Of a stretch of DNA of 64,000 nt, positions 25,588-36,700 are shown in pieces. The number at the start of each line of letters is the position of its first letter. The first letter of the stretch is position 1. Origin of the DNA: Archangiaceae bacterium (GTDB taxonomy: Bacteria; Myxococcota; Myxococcia; Myxococcales; Myxococcaceae); the NCBI GenBank assembly GCA_016714225.1, contig JADJNS010000005.1, positions 62,001-126,000 on the forward strand, written 5' to 3'. Both the position numbers and the translations under genes were made by a program. The notes below the pieces were generated by a model. That model was not told the origin of the DNA and did not search any database. It was given only the letters and a program-made list of their open reading frames with translations.

Positions 25588-26415
25588 ATGGCAATGTCGA
25601 TTAAAACGAACGTTTCTTCACTCAACGCGCAGCGCAACCTGTTCAGCACCGAGAACGCGCTGAACAGCTCGATGGCGAAGTTGTCGAGCGGCTACCGCAT
25701 CACCAAGGCAGGCGACGACGCCGCCGGCCTCGGTATCAGCAGCAACCTCGGCGCCCAGATTCGCTCGTACAACCAGGCCTCGCGCAACGCGCAAGACGGC
25801 ATGTCGGTGATTCAGACGGCGGAAGGCGCGCTGAACGAGACCACCGGCATTCTGACCCGCATGCGTGAGCTCGCCATGCAGTCGGCCTCGTCCGGCGTGG
25901 GCAACACCGAGCGCGGCTACATTCAGTCAGAGGCCTCTGCGCTCTCGACGGAAATCGACCGCATCGCGAACGCCACCGAGTTCAACGGCACCTCGCTGCT
26001 GAGCACCACCGGCACCTCGCTCACCTTCCAGGTCGGTATCCGCAACGTCGCGGCCAACGACCGCATCAGCGTGAGCACCGTCGACGCCAGCGCCTCGACC
26101 CTCGGCGTCGCCGCGCTCAGCCTCGCGACCAAGGCCGGTGCCCAGAGCGCCCTGGCCACCATCGACACCGCGCTGCAGACGGTCTCGAGCGCTCGCGCCA
26201 CCTTCGGCGCGGTCGGTAACCGCCTCGAGTCGGTCGTCTCCACGATTCAGACCGCGTCGGAGAACATCTCGGCCGCGAACAGCCGCATCCGCGACGTCGA
26301 CGTGGCGGAAGAGACCAGCAAGATGGCCCGCTCGCAGGTTCTGATGCAGGCCGGCGTCTCGGTGCTCTCTCAGGCCAACCAGTCGCCGCAGCTGGCCCTC
26401 AAGCTGCTCGGGTGA
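25588..26415 (+). CDS. fliC: Flagellin FliC
   Basis: This 275-residue filament subunit consists mainly of the conserved D0/D1 parts. The N-terminus (SIKTNVSSLNAQRNL, KLSSGYRITKAGDDAAGLGI, NAQDGMSVIQTAEGALNE) and C-terminus (AANSRIRDVDVAEETSKMAR, QVLMQAGVSVLSQANQSPQL) are typical. Only a short central region is present, so the filament surface domain is minimal. AGGAAAA precedes the ATG. A strong hairpin terminator follows. It is the only flagellin in the window. Confidence 0.98.
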   Translation: MAMSIKTNVSSLNAQRNLFSTENALNSSMAKLSSGYRITKAGDDAAGLGISSNLGAQIRSYNQASRNAQDGMSVIQTAEGALNETTGILTRMRELAMQSASSGVGNTERGYIQSEASALSTEIDRIANATEFNGTSLLSTTGTSLTFQVGIRNVAANDRISVSTVDASASTLGVAALSLATKAGAQSALATIDTALQTVSSARATFGAVGNRLESVVSTIQTASENISAANSRIRDVDVAEETSKMARSQVLMQAGVSVLSQANQSPQLALKLLG

Positions 26416-26459
26416 TGAACGCTGAAGGCTCGTGACAGACGAGCCCCCGTCAAAATCAT

Positions 26460-26497
26460 GGCGCTCTCCACGGCAACGTGGGGAGCGCCTGTTTCTT
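26460..26497 (+). terminator. Rho-independent terminator after fliC
   Basis: GGCGCTCTCCAC, a 6-nt GGCAAC loop, and GTGGGGAGCGCC form a 12-bp stem with one T-G pair, followed by TGTTTCTT. A second small hairpin (GGCTCGT...ACGAGCC) lies just upstream at 26427-26445. It probably limits read-through from abundant fliC mRNA into fliD. Confidence 0.75.
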
Positions 26498-26516
26498 GCA
26501 ATCCAATCGAGGCGTC

Positions 26517-27845
26517 ATGGCTGCGACATTCTCTGCGGGCGGTTTGGCTTCTGGTCTCGACACCAACACGTTGATCGACGCGCTGGTGAAGGTGCGCGCG
26601 CTGTCGGTCGACCGCCTGAAAATCAAGCAAGGCGCCTACACCACCCAGGTCTCGGTGATGGGCGACGTGGTGGCCCGCCTCGGCGGCCTCAAGACCGCCG
26701 CCGCCGGGCTCGGCACCGGTGGAGTGCTCGGCGTCACGGTGCAGGGCTCGCTCACCGGGCTGTCTGCCACCTCGAGCTCGGCCGCCCAGGCCGGCAGCTA
26801 CGCCGTTCAAGTCACCGCGCTCGCCGCCGCCGCCAAGCAGCGCAGCGCGGGCTTCACCGGCGCTTCCCCTCCGGTCACCGCCGGCTCGCTCGACTTCAGC
26901 GTCAACGGCACCGCCACCTCGGTGGCCCTCACCGCGGGCATGTCGCTCAGCGACGTCGCCTCGGCCATCAACAGCAACGTGTCGGGCGTCAGCGCGACGG
27001 TGCTCTCTGACGGCACCGCGTCGTACCTCTCGGTCACCAACCGCGACACCGGCTTCGCCATCGGCGGCTCGCCGTCGACCGCGCTGCAGATTTCCGGCAG
27101 CGCCGCGGGCCAGTTCGGGTTCACCGAGAAGGTGCCCGCCGCCAACGCACACCTCACCGTCGACGGCCTCGACTTCGAGCGCAAGAGCAACACCATGACC
27201 GACGTGCTGCCCGGCGTGACGTTCACCGCCAGCGCGCTGGGCGCGAGCCAGGACCTGGTGCTCAGCAACGACACCGCGGGCACCAGCAAGAACATCCAGG
27301 GCTTCATCGAGGCCTACAACCTGGTGCTCAAGTCGGTTCAGAAGCAGCTCTCGGTCAGCTCGGGCACCGACCGCTCGGGCACGCTCGCCGGCGACGCCGG
27401 CCTGCGCAACCTGCAGTCGGCGCTGCAGGGCCTCACCTCGAAGGTGGTGGGCGCCGGCAACGTGCGCACCCTCGCCGACGTCGGGGTGAAGACCGCGCGC
27501 GACGGCAGCCTCTCGATCGACTCTTCCGTGCTCGAGAAGGCCATCGCCCGCGACCCGGGCGGCGTGAACGCGCTCTTCAACACCGCCACCACCGGCATCT
27601 CGACGCTCACCACCTCGCTGGTCGACGGCTACACCAACACCACCGACGGTGTGCTCACCGTGCGCACCAAGGGAATTCAGGGCCAGCTCTCGCGCCTGGC
27701 CGGCGACATCACCAAGGAGCAGGCCGCAGTCGAGCGCTACCGCGATCTGCTGGTCGCCCAGTTCACCGCCATGGAGACCGTGGTCGGCGGCCTCAAGGCG
27801 ACCGGCAACTACCTCACCATGCAGGAGAACGTGAACAAGAAGTGA
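26517..27845 (+). CDS. fliD: Flagellar filament cap protein FliD
   Basis: This 442-residue cap protein starts at the ATG at 26517 (MAATFSAGGLASGLDTNTLI). An upstream in-frame ATG at 26478 would begin inside the terminator and was rejected. Conserved parts include LKIKQGAYTTQVSVMGDV, the mid-region YAVQVTALAAAAKQ and the C-terminal coiled coil (QLSRLAGDITKEQAAVERYR, LVAQFTAMETVVGGLKATGN). Confidence 0.95.
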   Translation: MAATFSAGGLASGLDTNTLIDALVKVRALSVDRLKIKQGAYTTQVSVMGDVVARLGGLKTAAAGLGTGGVLGVTVQGSLTGLSATSSSAAQAGSYAVQVTALAAAAKQRSAGFTGASPPVTAGSLDFSVNGTATSVALTAGMSLSDVASAINSNVSGVSATVLSDGTASYLSVTNRDTGFAIGGSPSTALQISGSAAGQFGFTEKVPAANAHLTVDGLDFERKSNTMTDVLPGVTFTASALGASQDLVLSNDTAGTSKNIQGFIEAYNLVLKSVQKQLSVSSGTDRSGTLAGDAGLRNLQSALQGLTSKVVGAGNVRTLADVGVKTARDGSLSIDSSVLEKAIARDPGGVNALFNTATTGISTLTTSLVDGYTNTTDGVLTVRTKGIQGQLSRLAGDITKEQAAVERYRDLLVAQFTAMETVVGGLKATGNYLTMQENVNKK

Positions 27846-27869
27846 TGCTGTGACGATTTCACTGTCACC

Positions 27870-28247
27870 ATGTACCCAGCCATTCACAGCTACCGGCAAG
27901 TTCAAGCCGAGACGGCCAGCAAAGAGCGAACGCTCGTGCTGCTGTTCGAAGCCGCGCTCCGCTTCATCCAGTCGGGCGCGGTGAGCCTCGAGAAGGGCGC
28001 CGGTGCCCAGGCCGCGCAGCAGCTCAGCAAGGCCTCGGACATCGTCATCGAGCTGTGGAACACGCTCGACCGCAGCCGGGCCCCCGAGCTGTGCGACACG
28101 CTCGAGCGGGTCTACGAGTTCTGCGCCATCGAGCTCAGCAAGGCGCTCACCTCGCGCCAGGCCGTGCACGCGCGCAACGCCGAGCGGGCCTTCGCGCCGC
28201 TGGTCGACGCGTTTCGCCAGGCCGTCGCCAAGGTGGCCGCGCCATGA
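27870..28247 (+). CDS. fliS: Flagellin export chaperone FliS
   Basis: This 125-residue protein has the FliS opening YRQVQAETASKERTLVLLFE and helical body (ELWNTLDRSRAPELCDTLER, VYEFCAIELSKALTSRQ). FliS binds the C-terminus of flagellin to prevent early polymerisation. It follows fliD by 24 nt and overlaps the next small gene by 4 nt. Confidence 0.94.
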   Translation: MYPAIHSYRQVQAETASKERTLVLLFEAALRFIQSGAVSLEKGAGAQAAQQLSKASDIVIELWNTLDRSRAPELCDTLERVYEFCAIELSKALTSRQAVHARNAERAFAPLVDAFRQAVAKVAAP

Positions 28248-28414
28248 ACGAACGCCGCCAGCGCCTCGAGGTGTTGCTCGCCGCCTGCGCTCCCAACGAC
28301 CCCCGCCGCAGCTGGCTCATCGAGCTGCTCGCCGCCACCGAGCCGCACGCCGCCGCGGCCCGCGCCGACGAAGGCTCGCGCGCCCGCGCCCGCGCCGGGT
28401 CGGAGGCCGCGTGA
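28244..28414 (+). CDS. Small helical protein, possible flagellar chaperone, 56 aa
   Basis: The ATG overlaps the fliS stop (ATGA) and the stop overlaps the next start (GTGA), so this 56-residue frame is locked between coupled genes. It starts MNERRQRLEVLLAACAPNDP and ends in an Ala/Arg tail. I do not recognise a family. FliT often follows FliS and is small and helical, but the sequence does not prove FliT. Confidence 0.55.
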   Translation: MNERRQRLEVLLAACAPNDPRRSWLIELLAATEPHAAAARADEGSRARARAGSEAA

Positions 28415-28662
28415 GCCACGAAGCGCTGCCCGAAGCACCGTCGGTCATCGAGCTGAGGCTCGAGCGGGTGCTGGCTGCGCTGCAGAAGCTGGACCCCATC
28501 GAGGCCGCCCGGCTGTTGGAGGGGCCGCTCGAGGGCCGCGCCACTCCCCGGGCGCGGCGCCTGTGGGAGCAGTGCGTCGAGGCCATGCCCGCGGTGATGC
28601 GCGACTGGCAGCGGCGGGTGTCGGCCTCGCTCGCCGCGCGCGCCTACGCGGAGAATTCGTGA
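28411..28662 (+). CDS. Small helical protein, 83 aa, unknown
   Basis: The GTG start overlaps the previous stop. The 83-residue product (IELRLERVLAALQKLDPIEA near the start, VMRDWQRRVSASLAARAYAE at the end) is predicted to be helical with no signal or membrane segment. Together with the preceding 56-residue gene it fills the place of fliT in the fliD-fliS operon. Its stop overlaps a GTG that could start the glycosyltransferase. Confidence 0.55.
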   Translation: MSHEALPEAPSVIELRLERVLAALQKLDPIEAARLLEGPLEGRATPRARRLWEQCVEAMPAVMRDWQRRVSASLAARAYAENS

Positions 28663-28664
28663 CG

Positions 28665-29747
28665 ATGAAGCTGTCGGTCGCGATGATCGTTCGCAACGAG
28701 GCGGCGATGCTGCCCGCCTGCCTCGCCGCCCTGGGCCCGTGCGAGCTGGTGGTGGTCGACACCGGCTCGACCGACACCACCCGCGCCATCGCCGAAGGCG
28801 CCGGCGCCCGCATCTTCGACTTCGCCTGGTGCGACGACTTCTCGAAGGCGCGCAACTTCGCGCTGCAGCAGTGCACCGGCGACTGGGTGCTGGTGCTCGA
28901 CGCCGACGAGCGCGTGTCGAAGGCGCTGTGGGCCGAGCTCGAGGCGCTGCCCCAGAGCGCCGGCGCGGCCACGGTGGTGATGCGCAACGTGCAGGCCCAC
29001 GGCCACGTGCGCGACGCGCGGCTGTTGCGCGTGTTTCGCAACTCGCCCGACATTCGCTTTCGCTACCCGATTCACGAAGACGTGTGCGAGTCGGTCACCG
29101 CGTACCTCGAGCGCGAGGGCCAGGCGCTGGTGCAGCTCGAGGGCGTCATCGAGCACCTCGGCTACTCGCGCGAGTACGCGGCGAGCCGCGGCAAGCGCGA
29201 GCGCGACCAGCGGCTGCTCGAGCAGCACCTGCGCGACGAGCCGCACAACCTCTACTCGCACTTCAAGCTGCTCGAGCTGGCGCGCTTCTGGGCCGACGGG
29301 CCGCTGGCCGCGCGCGCCGCGCCGCGCGCCTTCAAGGTGCTCGAGCACGCGTCGGACCTGAAGACCTCGCCCTGGGCCGGAGAGCTGGCGGTGCTGATCG
29401 CCAACGCGCTCTGGCCCAAGGCCCCGCGCGAGGCGCTGCGGTTCCTCGACGCGCTGGCGACACGCATTACCCCTTCGGCGGCGTGGCAGCTGCGCCGGGC
29501 CGAGCTGCTCGAGCTGCTCGGCGAGGTCGAGGCCTCACGCTCGGCCTTCACCGCCTGCGCCGGCTTCAAGGGCCAGCTCGGTGACCTGCAGCTCTCGACC
29601 GTGCGCCCCCGCATGGGGCTGGCGCGGCTGGCGATGGCCGAAGGCAACCTGCAAGAGGCGCTCAGCTGGACACAGCAGGCCCTGGCCCTCTCGCCCGACG
29701 ACCCCGAGGCGAAGCTGGCCAGCTCGCTGCTCTCGAAGGCGGCCTGA
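28665..29747 (+). CDS. Family 2 glycosyltransferase with C-terminal TPR-like repeats
   Basis: This 360-residue protein has a GT-A/GT2 domain at the N-terminus. It begins MKLSVAMIVRNEAAMLPACL, has DTGSTDTTRAIAEGAGA and the metal/nucleotide motif LDADERV, followed by HEDVCESVTAYLEREGQAL. The C-terminal 150 residues are helical and end in a TPR-like unit (NLQEALSWTQQALALSPDD). A GTG at 28659 overlaps the previous stop and could be the start. It closes the fliC-fliD-fliS group, which suggests flagellin glycosylation. It has no membrane segment. Confidence 0.88.
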   Translation: MKLSVAMIVRNEAAMLPACLAALGPCELVVVDTGSTDTTRAIAEGAGARIFDFAWCDDFSKARNFALQQCTGDWVLVLDADERVSKALWAELEALPQSAGAATVVMRNVQAHGHVRDARLLRVFRNSPDIRFRYPIHEDVCESVTAYLEREGQALVQLEGVIEHLGYSREYAASRGKRERDQRLLEQHLRDEPHNLYSHFKLLELARFWADGPLAARAAPRAFKVLEHASDLKTSPWAGELAVLIANALWPKAPREALRFLDALATRITPSAAWQLRRAELLELLGEVEASRSAFTACAGFKGQLGDLQLSTVRPRMGLARLAMAEGNLQEALSWTQQALALSPDDPEAKLASSLLSKAA

Positions 29748-29753
29748 GCCGCT

Positions 29754-31055
<1,302 letters not shown>

Positions 31056-31128
31056 GCCGCCCTCATAACGCGCGGGAGATTTTTTCGAAGACCCTTTGGT
31101 TGGGCGGCGTGCTTTAGAAGCGCGCGCG

Positions 31129-32613
31129 ATGAACGACACGACCGACGTGGTGATCGTGGGTGGCGGCCTCGCGGGGCTCACCTGCGCGCTGGGGCTGAAG
31201 GGCAGCGGGCTGAAAGTCACCGTGCTCGAGCGCGACGCCGCGCTGGGCGGCCGCGCCGGCAGCCGCCTCGACCCCGACACGCACGACGCCATCGACCTGG
31301 GGCCGCACATCTTCGTCACCCAGTACCCCAACATGATGGCCCTGCTCGAGCAGCTGGGCACGGCCGACCGCGTGGTCTGGCAGCCGGGTCGCCGCTTCCT
31401 CACCATGGCGCACGGCGCGCGCGAGGTCGGCATGGTGAACGCCGACCTGCCTCCGCCGATGGGCTTCGTGCCCAGCACCTTCTTCGACCCCACCTCGACG
31501 TACCTCGACAAGGCGTCGAACGTGCCGTTCACGCTCTACGCCATGCAGCTCGACGAAGACGCGCTGCTCGAGCTCGACGACGTGCCCGCCGCCGACCTGC
31601 TGCGCGACATGGGCGTCACCCAGCGCTACGTCGACACCTTCTGGTCGTTCGCCTCGATGTCGGTGATGAACGTGCCGGTAGAGAAGTGCTCGGCCGCCGC
31701 GCTGGTGCGCTTCTACCGCCGCCTCATCGGTCACCGCTCGTTTCAGGCCGGCTTCGCCGACGGCGGCCTGGCCGAGCTGTTCGAGCACCAGGCGCGCGCG
31801 GCCATCGAGCGCGAAGGTGGGCAGGTGCTCACCCGCACCGCGGTGCGGCGCCTGCTCGGCGACGCGCGCCGCGCCACCGGCGTCGAGCTCGAAGACGGCC
31901 GCGTCATCGAGGCGAAGCAGGTGGTCGCCGCGCTGCCGCCGCAGGCGCTCTCGAAGCTGCTCCCCGAGGCGTGGGTGCAGGCGCACGCACCGTTTCAGCA
32001 GCTGCACCGCTTCGAGGCGTGCCCGTACATCAGCACCTACCTGTGGTTCGGCCGCAAGCTCACCGAGCGGCAGTTCTGGGCGCGCGCGCACCACCCCGAA
32101 GACCTGAACTGCGACTTCTACGACCTCTCCAACATCCGCCGCGCGCGCGCCGGCAAGCCGTCGCTCATCTGCAGCAACATCATCTACGCGCAGCGCGCCG
32201 CGCACCTGAGCGACGACGAGGTCATCGCCGCCACTCGAGCCGAGCTGGCCGAGTTCATTCCCGCCGCGGCCGACGCGAAGGTCGTGCACGCGGTGGTGAA
32301 CCGCATACCCATGGCGATTCACTGCCCCTACCCCGGCACCGAGCGCGCGCGACCCGAGCAGGCCACCGCCATCTTTGGCCTCACCCTCGCCGGAGACTGG
32401 ATGAAGACCGGCCTGCCCTCGTCGATGGAGGGTGCCTGCCACTCGGGCTGGCGCGCCGCCGAGCTGTTGTGGAAGTCGGTGGGCCAGCAGCGCGAGCTGG
32501 TGCGCCCGGCGCGCCCGGTCGAAGGCTTCACCGGCCTGCTCACCCACGTGTCGAAGTGGCTGCCCACCCGCGACTTCACCAAGACGGTGGTGCAGGCGTT
32601 CGTTCGCGCATGA
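31129..32613 (+). CDS. FAD-dependent phytoene desaturase / HpnE-like oxidoreductase
   Basis: This 494-residue flavoprotein opens with the FAD Rossmann motif DVVIVGGGLAGLTCALGL and LERDAALGGRAGS, and has a C-terminal flavin motif TLAGDWMKTGLPSSMEGACH as in phytoene and zeta-carotene desaturases and hydroxysqualene dehydroxylase. The substrate is probably an isoprenoid. Its stop overlaps the UbiA start (ATGA), which supports an isoprenoid pathway. The ATG at 31129 gives the motif at residue 5, so the earlier in-frame ATG at 31096 was not chosen. Confidence 0.88.
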   Translation: MNDTTDVVIVGGGLAGLTCALGLKGSGLKVTVLERDAALGGRAGSRLDPDTHDAIDLGPHIFVTQYPNMMALLEQLGTADRVVWQPGRRFLTMAHGAREVGMVNADLPPPMGFVPSTFFDPTSTYLDKASNVPFTLYAMQLDEDALLELDDVPAADLLRDMGVTQRYVDTFWSFASMSVMNVPVEKCSAAALVRFYRRLIGHRSFQAGFADGGLAELFEHQARAAIEREGGQVLTRTAVRRLLGDARRATGVELEDGRVIEAKQVVAALPPQALSKLLPEAWVQAHAPFQQLHRFEACPYISTYLWFGRKLTERQFWARAHHPEDLNCDFYDLSNIRRARAGKPSLICSNIIYAQRAAHLSDDEVIAATRAELAEFIPAAADAKVVHAVVNRIPMAIHCPYPGTERARPEQATAIFGLTLAGDWMKTGLPSSMEGACHSGWRAAELLWKSVGQQRELVRPARPVEGFTGLLTHVSKWLPTRDFTKTVVQAFVRA

Positions 32614-33491
32614 GCAGCCAGGCCGCCACGCCGCTCGGCTTCACCGCCGCGCTGAGCGTGGGGCGCGCACACATCGTGGCCATCGCCGCGCTGGGCGCGC
32701 TCACCTTCGGGCAGCTGTTCACCGGCACGCGCCTGTGGGCAGTCGCCGCGGTCGTCGCGCTCGACTGGTTTCTGGTCAACCTGCTCAACCGGGTGGTCGA
32801 CCTCGAGGAAGACCGCATCAACCGCATCGCCGCCACCGACTTCGTGGCGCGGCACCGACGGGCGCTGACCGTCGGGGCTTTTTCGCTGCTGTTCGGCTCG
32901 CTGGCGGCGGTGCACCTGGTGATGCCGGCGGTGACGCCGTGGCGCATCGCGTACCACCTGCTCGGCGCCGCCTATAACTGGCCGCTGCTGCCCGGCCGCC
33001 GGCGGCTCAAAGAGCTCTACTTCTGGAAGAACACCGCCTCGGCGATGGGGTTCATGCTGACGGTGTTCGGCTACCCGCTCGCGGTGGCGCCGCGCACCGT
33101 TCCGCTCGCGTGGGTGGCGTCGGCGGCGGCGTTCTTCTTCCTCTTCGAGCTCAGCTACGAGGTGCTCTACGACTTGCGCGACGTCGAGGGAGACCGCGCG
33201 GTCGGTGCGCGCACCTGGCCCGCGGTGCACGGCGCGCGGGTGGGCGGGCTCATCGCCCAGGCGCTGCTGGGGGTCTCGGCGGCGATTCTGCTCGGCGCGT
33301 TCGCGCTCGGCCTGGTGCCGTGGGCGATCGGCGTGCTCTCCGTCGGCCCGGTGGTGCAGTGGGCGTACTTCCGCAGCATCGAGAAGCGCGGCGTCACCTC
33401 GGCCGACTGCATTCGCCTGACGTGGATAGGTGCCGCCCTGCTCGCCGCCTACCAGCTGTGGTGCACGCTCGGTCTGCCGGGCTCACCCTGA
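32610..33491 (+). CDS. UbiA-family prenyltransferase
   Basis: This 293-residue integral membrane protein has about eight hydrophobic helices. It has two Asp-rich motifs of the family: NRVVDLEED at 60-68 and YDLRDVEGDR near 190. These bind the prenyl diphosphate with Mg. The acceptor (quinone head group, chlorophyll or other) cannot be told. It is coupled to the flavoprotein upstream. No partner aromatic-pathway gene is nearby. Confidence 0.9.
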   Translation: MSSQAATPLGFTAALSVGRAHIVAIAALGALTFGQLFTGTRLWAVAAVVALDWFLVNLLNRVVDLEEDRINRIAATDFVARHRRALTVGAFSLLFGSLAAVHLVMPAVTPWRIAYHLLGAAYNWPLLPGRRRLKELYFWKNTASAMGFMLTVFGYPLAVAPRTVPLAWVASAAAFFFLFELSYEVLYDLRDVEGDRAVGARTWPAVHGARVGGLIAQALLGVSAAILLGAFALGLVPWAIGVLSVGPVVQWAYFRSIEKRGVTSADCIRLTWIGAALLAAYQLWCTLGLPGSP

Positions 33492-33763
33492 GCAGTATTT
33501 GCCCCCGGATCCACTTGGCCTGCGTCCAACCACGAACCACCGAGTGGCCTTGGCCCCTGGTTTGAGCGGAGCGCAGAGCGAACGGGCACTCCAACTGGAG
33601 CGCGCCCACGCCGGTGACTCCATGCTCCACGCCCTTAGCCTTCGGCGAGCGACGGCAGGGTTCGATGTCGCTCACCCTGACCGGTCTCGGGCGCACCGCA
33701 TCGCACCGCCACCTACCGCGACACGCTGATCCCATTGAGTACTGTCGCGTGTCCGAGGACTCA

Positions 33764-36700
33764 ATGACTCGTCTGCTCGCGCTCGTCGCGATGGTGGCAG
33801 TGGGTTGCGGTACTGGAAACATCGAGGGCGGGCAGGCGGGCGGGGGTCAGGCCGGTGGCGCTTCAGGCGGGCGCGCGGGCGGAAGCGCCGGTGGTGCCGG
33901 TGCAGGCGGCGCTGCTGGCGGTGGTGACGCAGGCGGCACTGCGGGTGGAAGCGCGGGCGGCGACGCGGGCGGCACTGCAGGTGGAAGCTCCGGCGGCACC
34001 GCAGGCGGCACTGCAGGTGGAAGCTCCGGCGGCACCGCAGGTGGAACCTCGGCGGCACCGCAGGTGGAACCGCAGGCGGCACCGCAGGTGGAACTGCAGG
34101 CGGCACCGCAGGCGGCACCGCAGGTGGAACTGCAGGCGGCACCGCAGGCGGCACCGCAGGCGGCACCGCAGGCGGCACCGCAGGCGGCATCGACACCACG
34201 CCGCCGACGGTGACGAGCACCACGCCGACGAACGGCGCAATCAACGTCGCGCTGACGGCGCCCATCACCCTCACCTTCAGCGAGGACATGGACCCGAGCA
34301 CCATGAGCTCGTCGAACCTGTACATCGACGGCCTCACCAGCACGGTGACCTACGCATCGGCCACGCGCACCGCGACGCTGACGCCGAGCACCCCCTACCC
34401 GCAGTACACCCAGGTCTACGCGCACGTCACCACCGGGGTGCGCGACCTGGCCGGCCTGGCGATGGCGGCGCAGCTCGACCTCACCTTCCGCAGCAAAGAC
34501 CCCGGCCCGCCGCGCGTCACCAGCACCCAGCCCGCCAACACAGCCACCGGCGTCGCGCGCTCGACCAGCGTCTACTTCTTCTTCAACGAGTACCTCGCGG
34601 CCGCGACCATCAACACCACCAACATCAACTGCAGCGGCGTGCCCATCAACACGTACTTCATGGGCGACAACCTCGCGATCGCCGCGCAGGGCTTCAACGG
34701 CTGGCCCAACGACGCGCTCATCACCTGTCACCTCACCACCGCCATCACCGACCTCGACGGGCTGCCCCTCGCCGCGCAGTACGATTTCACCTTCCACACC
34801 GTCGACAATCAGGGCCCCTTCATCGTCTCGCGCGTGCCCGACGTGAACGCGACCGGCGTCTCCATCAGCAGCACCGTCAAGGCGACCTTCAGCGAGGCGC
34901 TCGACCCCGCCACCCTCACCACCTCGAGCTTCAGCGTCATCGGCCGCACCGGCACGGTGAGCTACGACCCCGCCACCTTCACCGTGACGTGGGCCGACGC
35001 GGCCCCCTTCTCCAACGCCACCGTCTACTCCGCGCGTGTCACCGGCGCGCTGCACGACCTCGCCGGCAACGTCGCCTTCGCCACCACCTGGAGCTTCACC
35101 ACCGAGACCGACGTCACCCCGCCGCAGGTCGTCTCCACCGCGCCAGCGAACAACGCCACCAACGTGCTGCAGGCGCTCGGGCGCATCAGCGCGGTGTTCA
35201 GCGAGCCGATGACCGCGAGCACCCTCACCAACAGCACCTTCACCTGCACCAAGACGGTGGGCACCACCACCAGCGCCGAGCCCGGCACCGTCGGCTTCAA
35301 CGCCACGCTGCGCACCGCGACCTTCGTGCCGGTGGCGCCGTTCACCTATGGCGCGCGCTACACCTGCACGCTCGCGGTGGGCATCAAAGACGCCGCCGGC
35401 AACGCCCTCGCCGCGCCGTACGTGTTCGCCTTCACTGTCGAGAGCGACACCTACCCGCCGCGCGTCCTCTCGTCGAACCCCACCCGGCTGGGCCACTTCT
35501 TCCCCGTCAGCGGCGCCCTCACCGTCACTTTCGACGAAGCGGTCAACGCGGGCACGGTGAACGCGACCAACCTGAAGGTCAACGGCGTCACCGCGACCGT
35601 CAGCTACGACTCCGGCACCCGCACCGCGACGCTCACCCCTACCGCCGCGCTGAGCCCCAACCGCGGCTACGTGCTCACCGTCACCGGCGTCAGCGACACC
35701 GCGGGCCACGCGCTCACCGCGCCGATTCAAATCGAGTTCCGCACCACGCCCACCAGCCAGAAGGTCTCGGCCACCACCGTGCCGCAGTACCGCGACTCGA
35801 AGGTGGTGCAGCTGACCAACGGCGTGCTCCACCTGGTCACGGTGTGGAACGGGCTCAACGAGTACGAGCTGCACTACGCGTACACCTCGGGCGGCAGCTG
35901 GACGTTCGGCAACCTCGGGCCGGTGAGCTCCATCACCGACCTCTGGGCGGCGGCCTACAGCAGCAACCGCGCCGGCGTGGCGTGGAGAGACGGCACCGGC
36001 ACGCGGCAGTTCAGCTCGTTCGACGGCTTCAGCTGGACGCTGCGGGTCGCCATCGGAGACGAATTCGGCACCGTGCTCGCCGGCGGCGACAAGCTCGGCA
36101 TGCTCTCGCGCGTCGGCACCGGCAGCGGCGTCGAGGTCCGCTTCTTCGACGGCGCGAGCTGGAGCGCACCCACCCAGCTCTCCACCACCGGCCTGCCCAA
36201 CTCGCTCGCGTACAACGGCACCGAGTGGCTGGCGGTGTGGCGGTACCAGACCGGCACCATCGGCGACTACCACGTCTACGCGCGCGCCTTCGACGGCACC
36301 ACCTGGGGCCCGACCGCCGACCTCATCAGCTTCCCCGTGCCGCAGACCCCCAACCCCCGCTGGGCCATCGCCTCGAACCCCGGCAGCTTCGCAGTCGCGT
36401 TCGCCGACGTGGGCAACGCGCAGTGCGCGGTGCGGGTGAGCGGCGCGTGGCAGCCGGCGGCGACCAGCGGCTTCGGCGGCGCGGCCCAGTTCACCTGGTT
36501 TCAGCTCGCCGCCAACGGCACCGGCTACGCGTGGGCGTACACCGCCGGCTCGAGCGTGTGGGACCTGTACTACCGCATCTGGGACGGCACCACGCAGACC
36601 TGGAGCGCCGTGCCCACCCTCACCACCGCGGTGCTCGGCCGCGGGCGCAGCATCGCGCTCACCTCGAGCGGCACCGACTACTTCATCGCGCAGGAGCTGC

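Noticed and set aside
28003..28662. Single 219-residue Pro/Arg-rich protein covering fliS and the small genes
   Set aside because: It overlaps fliS out of frame; two smaller frames with start-stop overlaps explain the stretch better.
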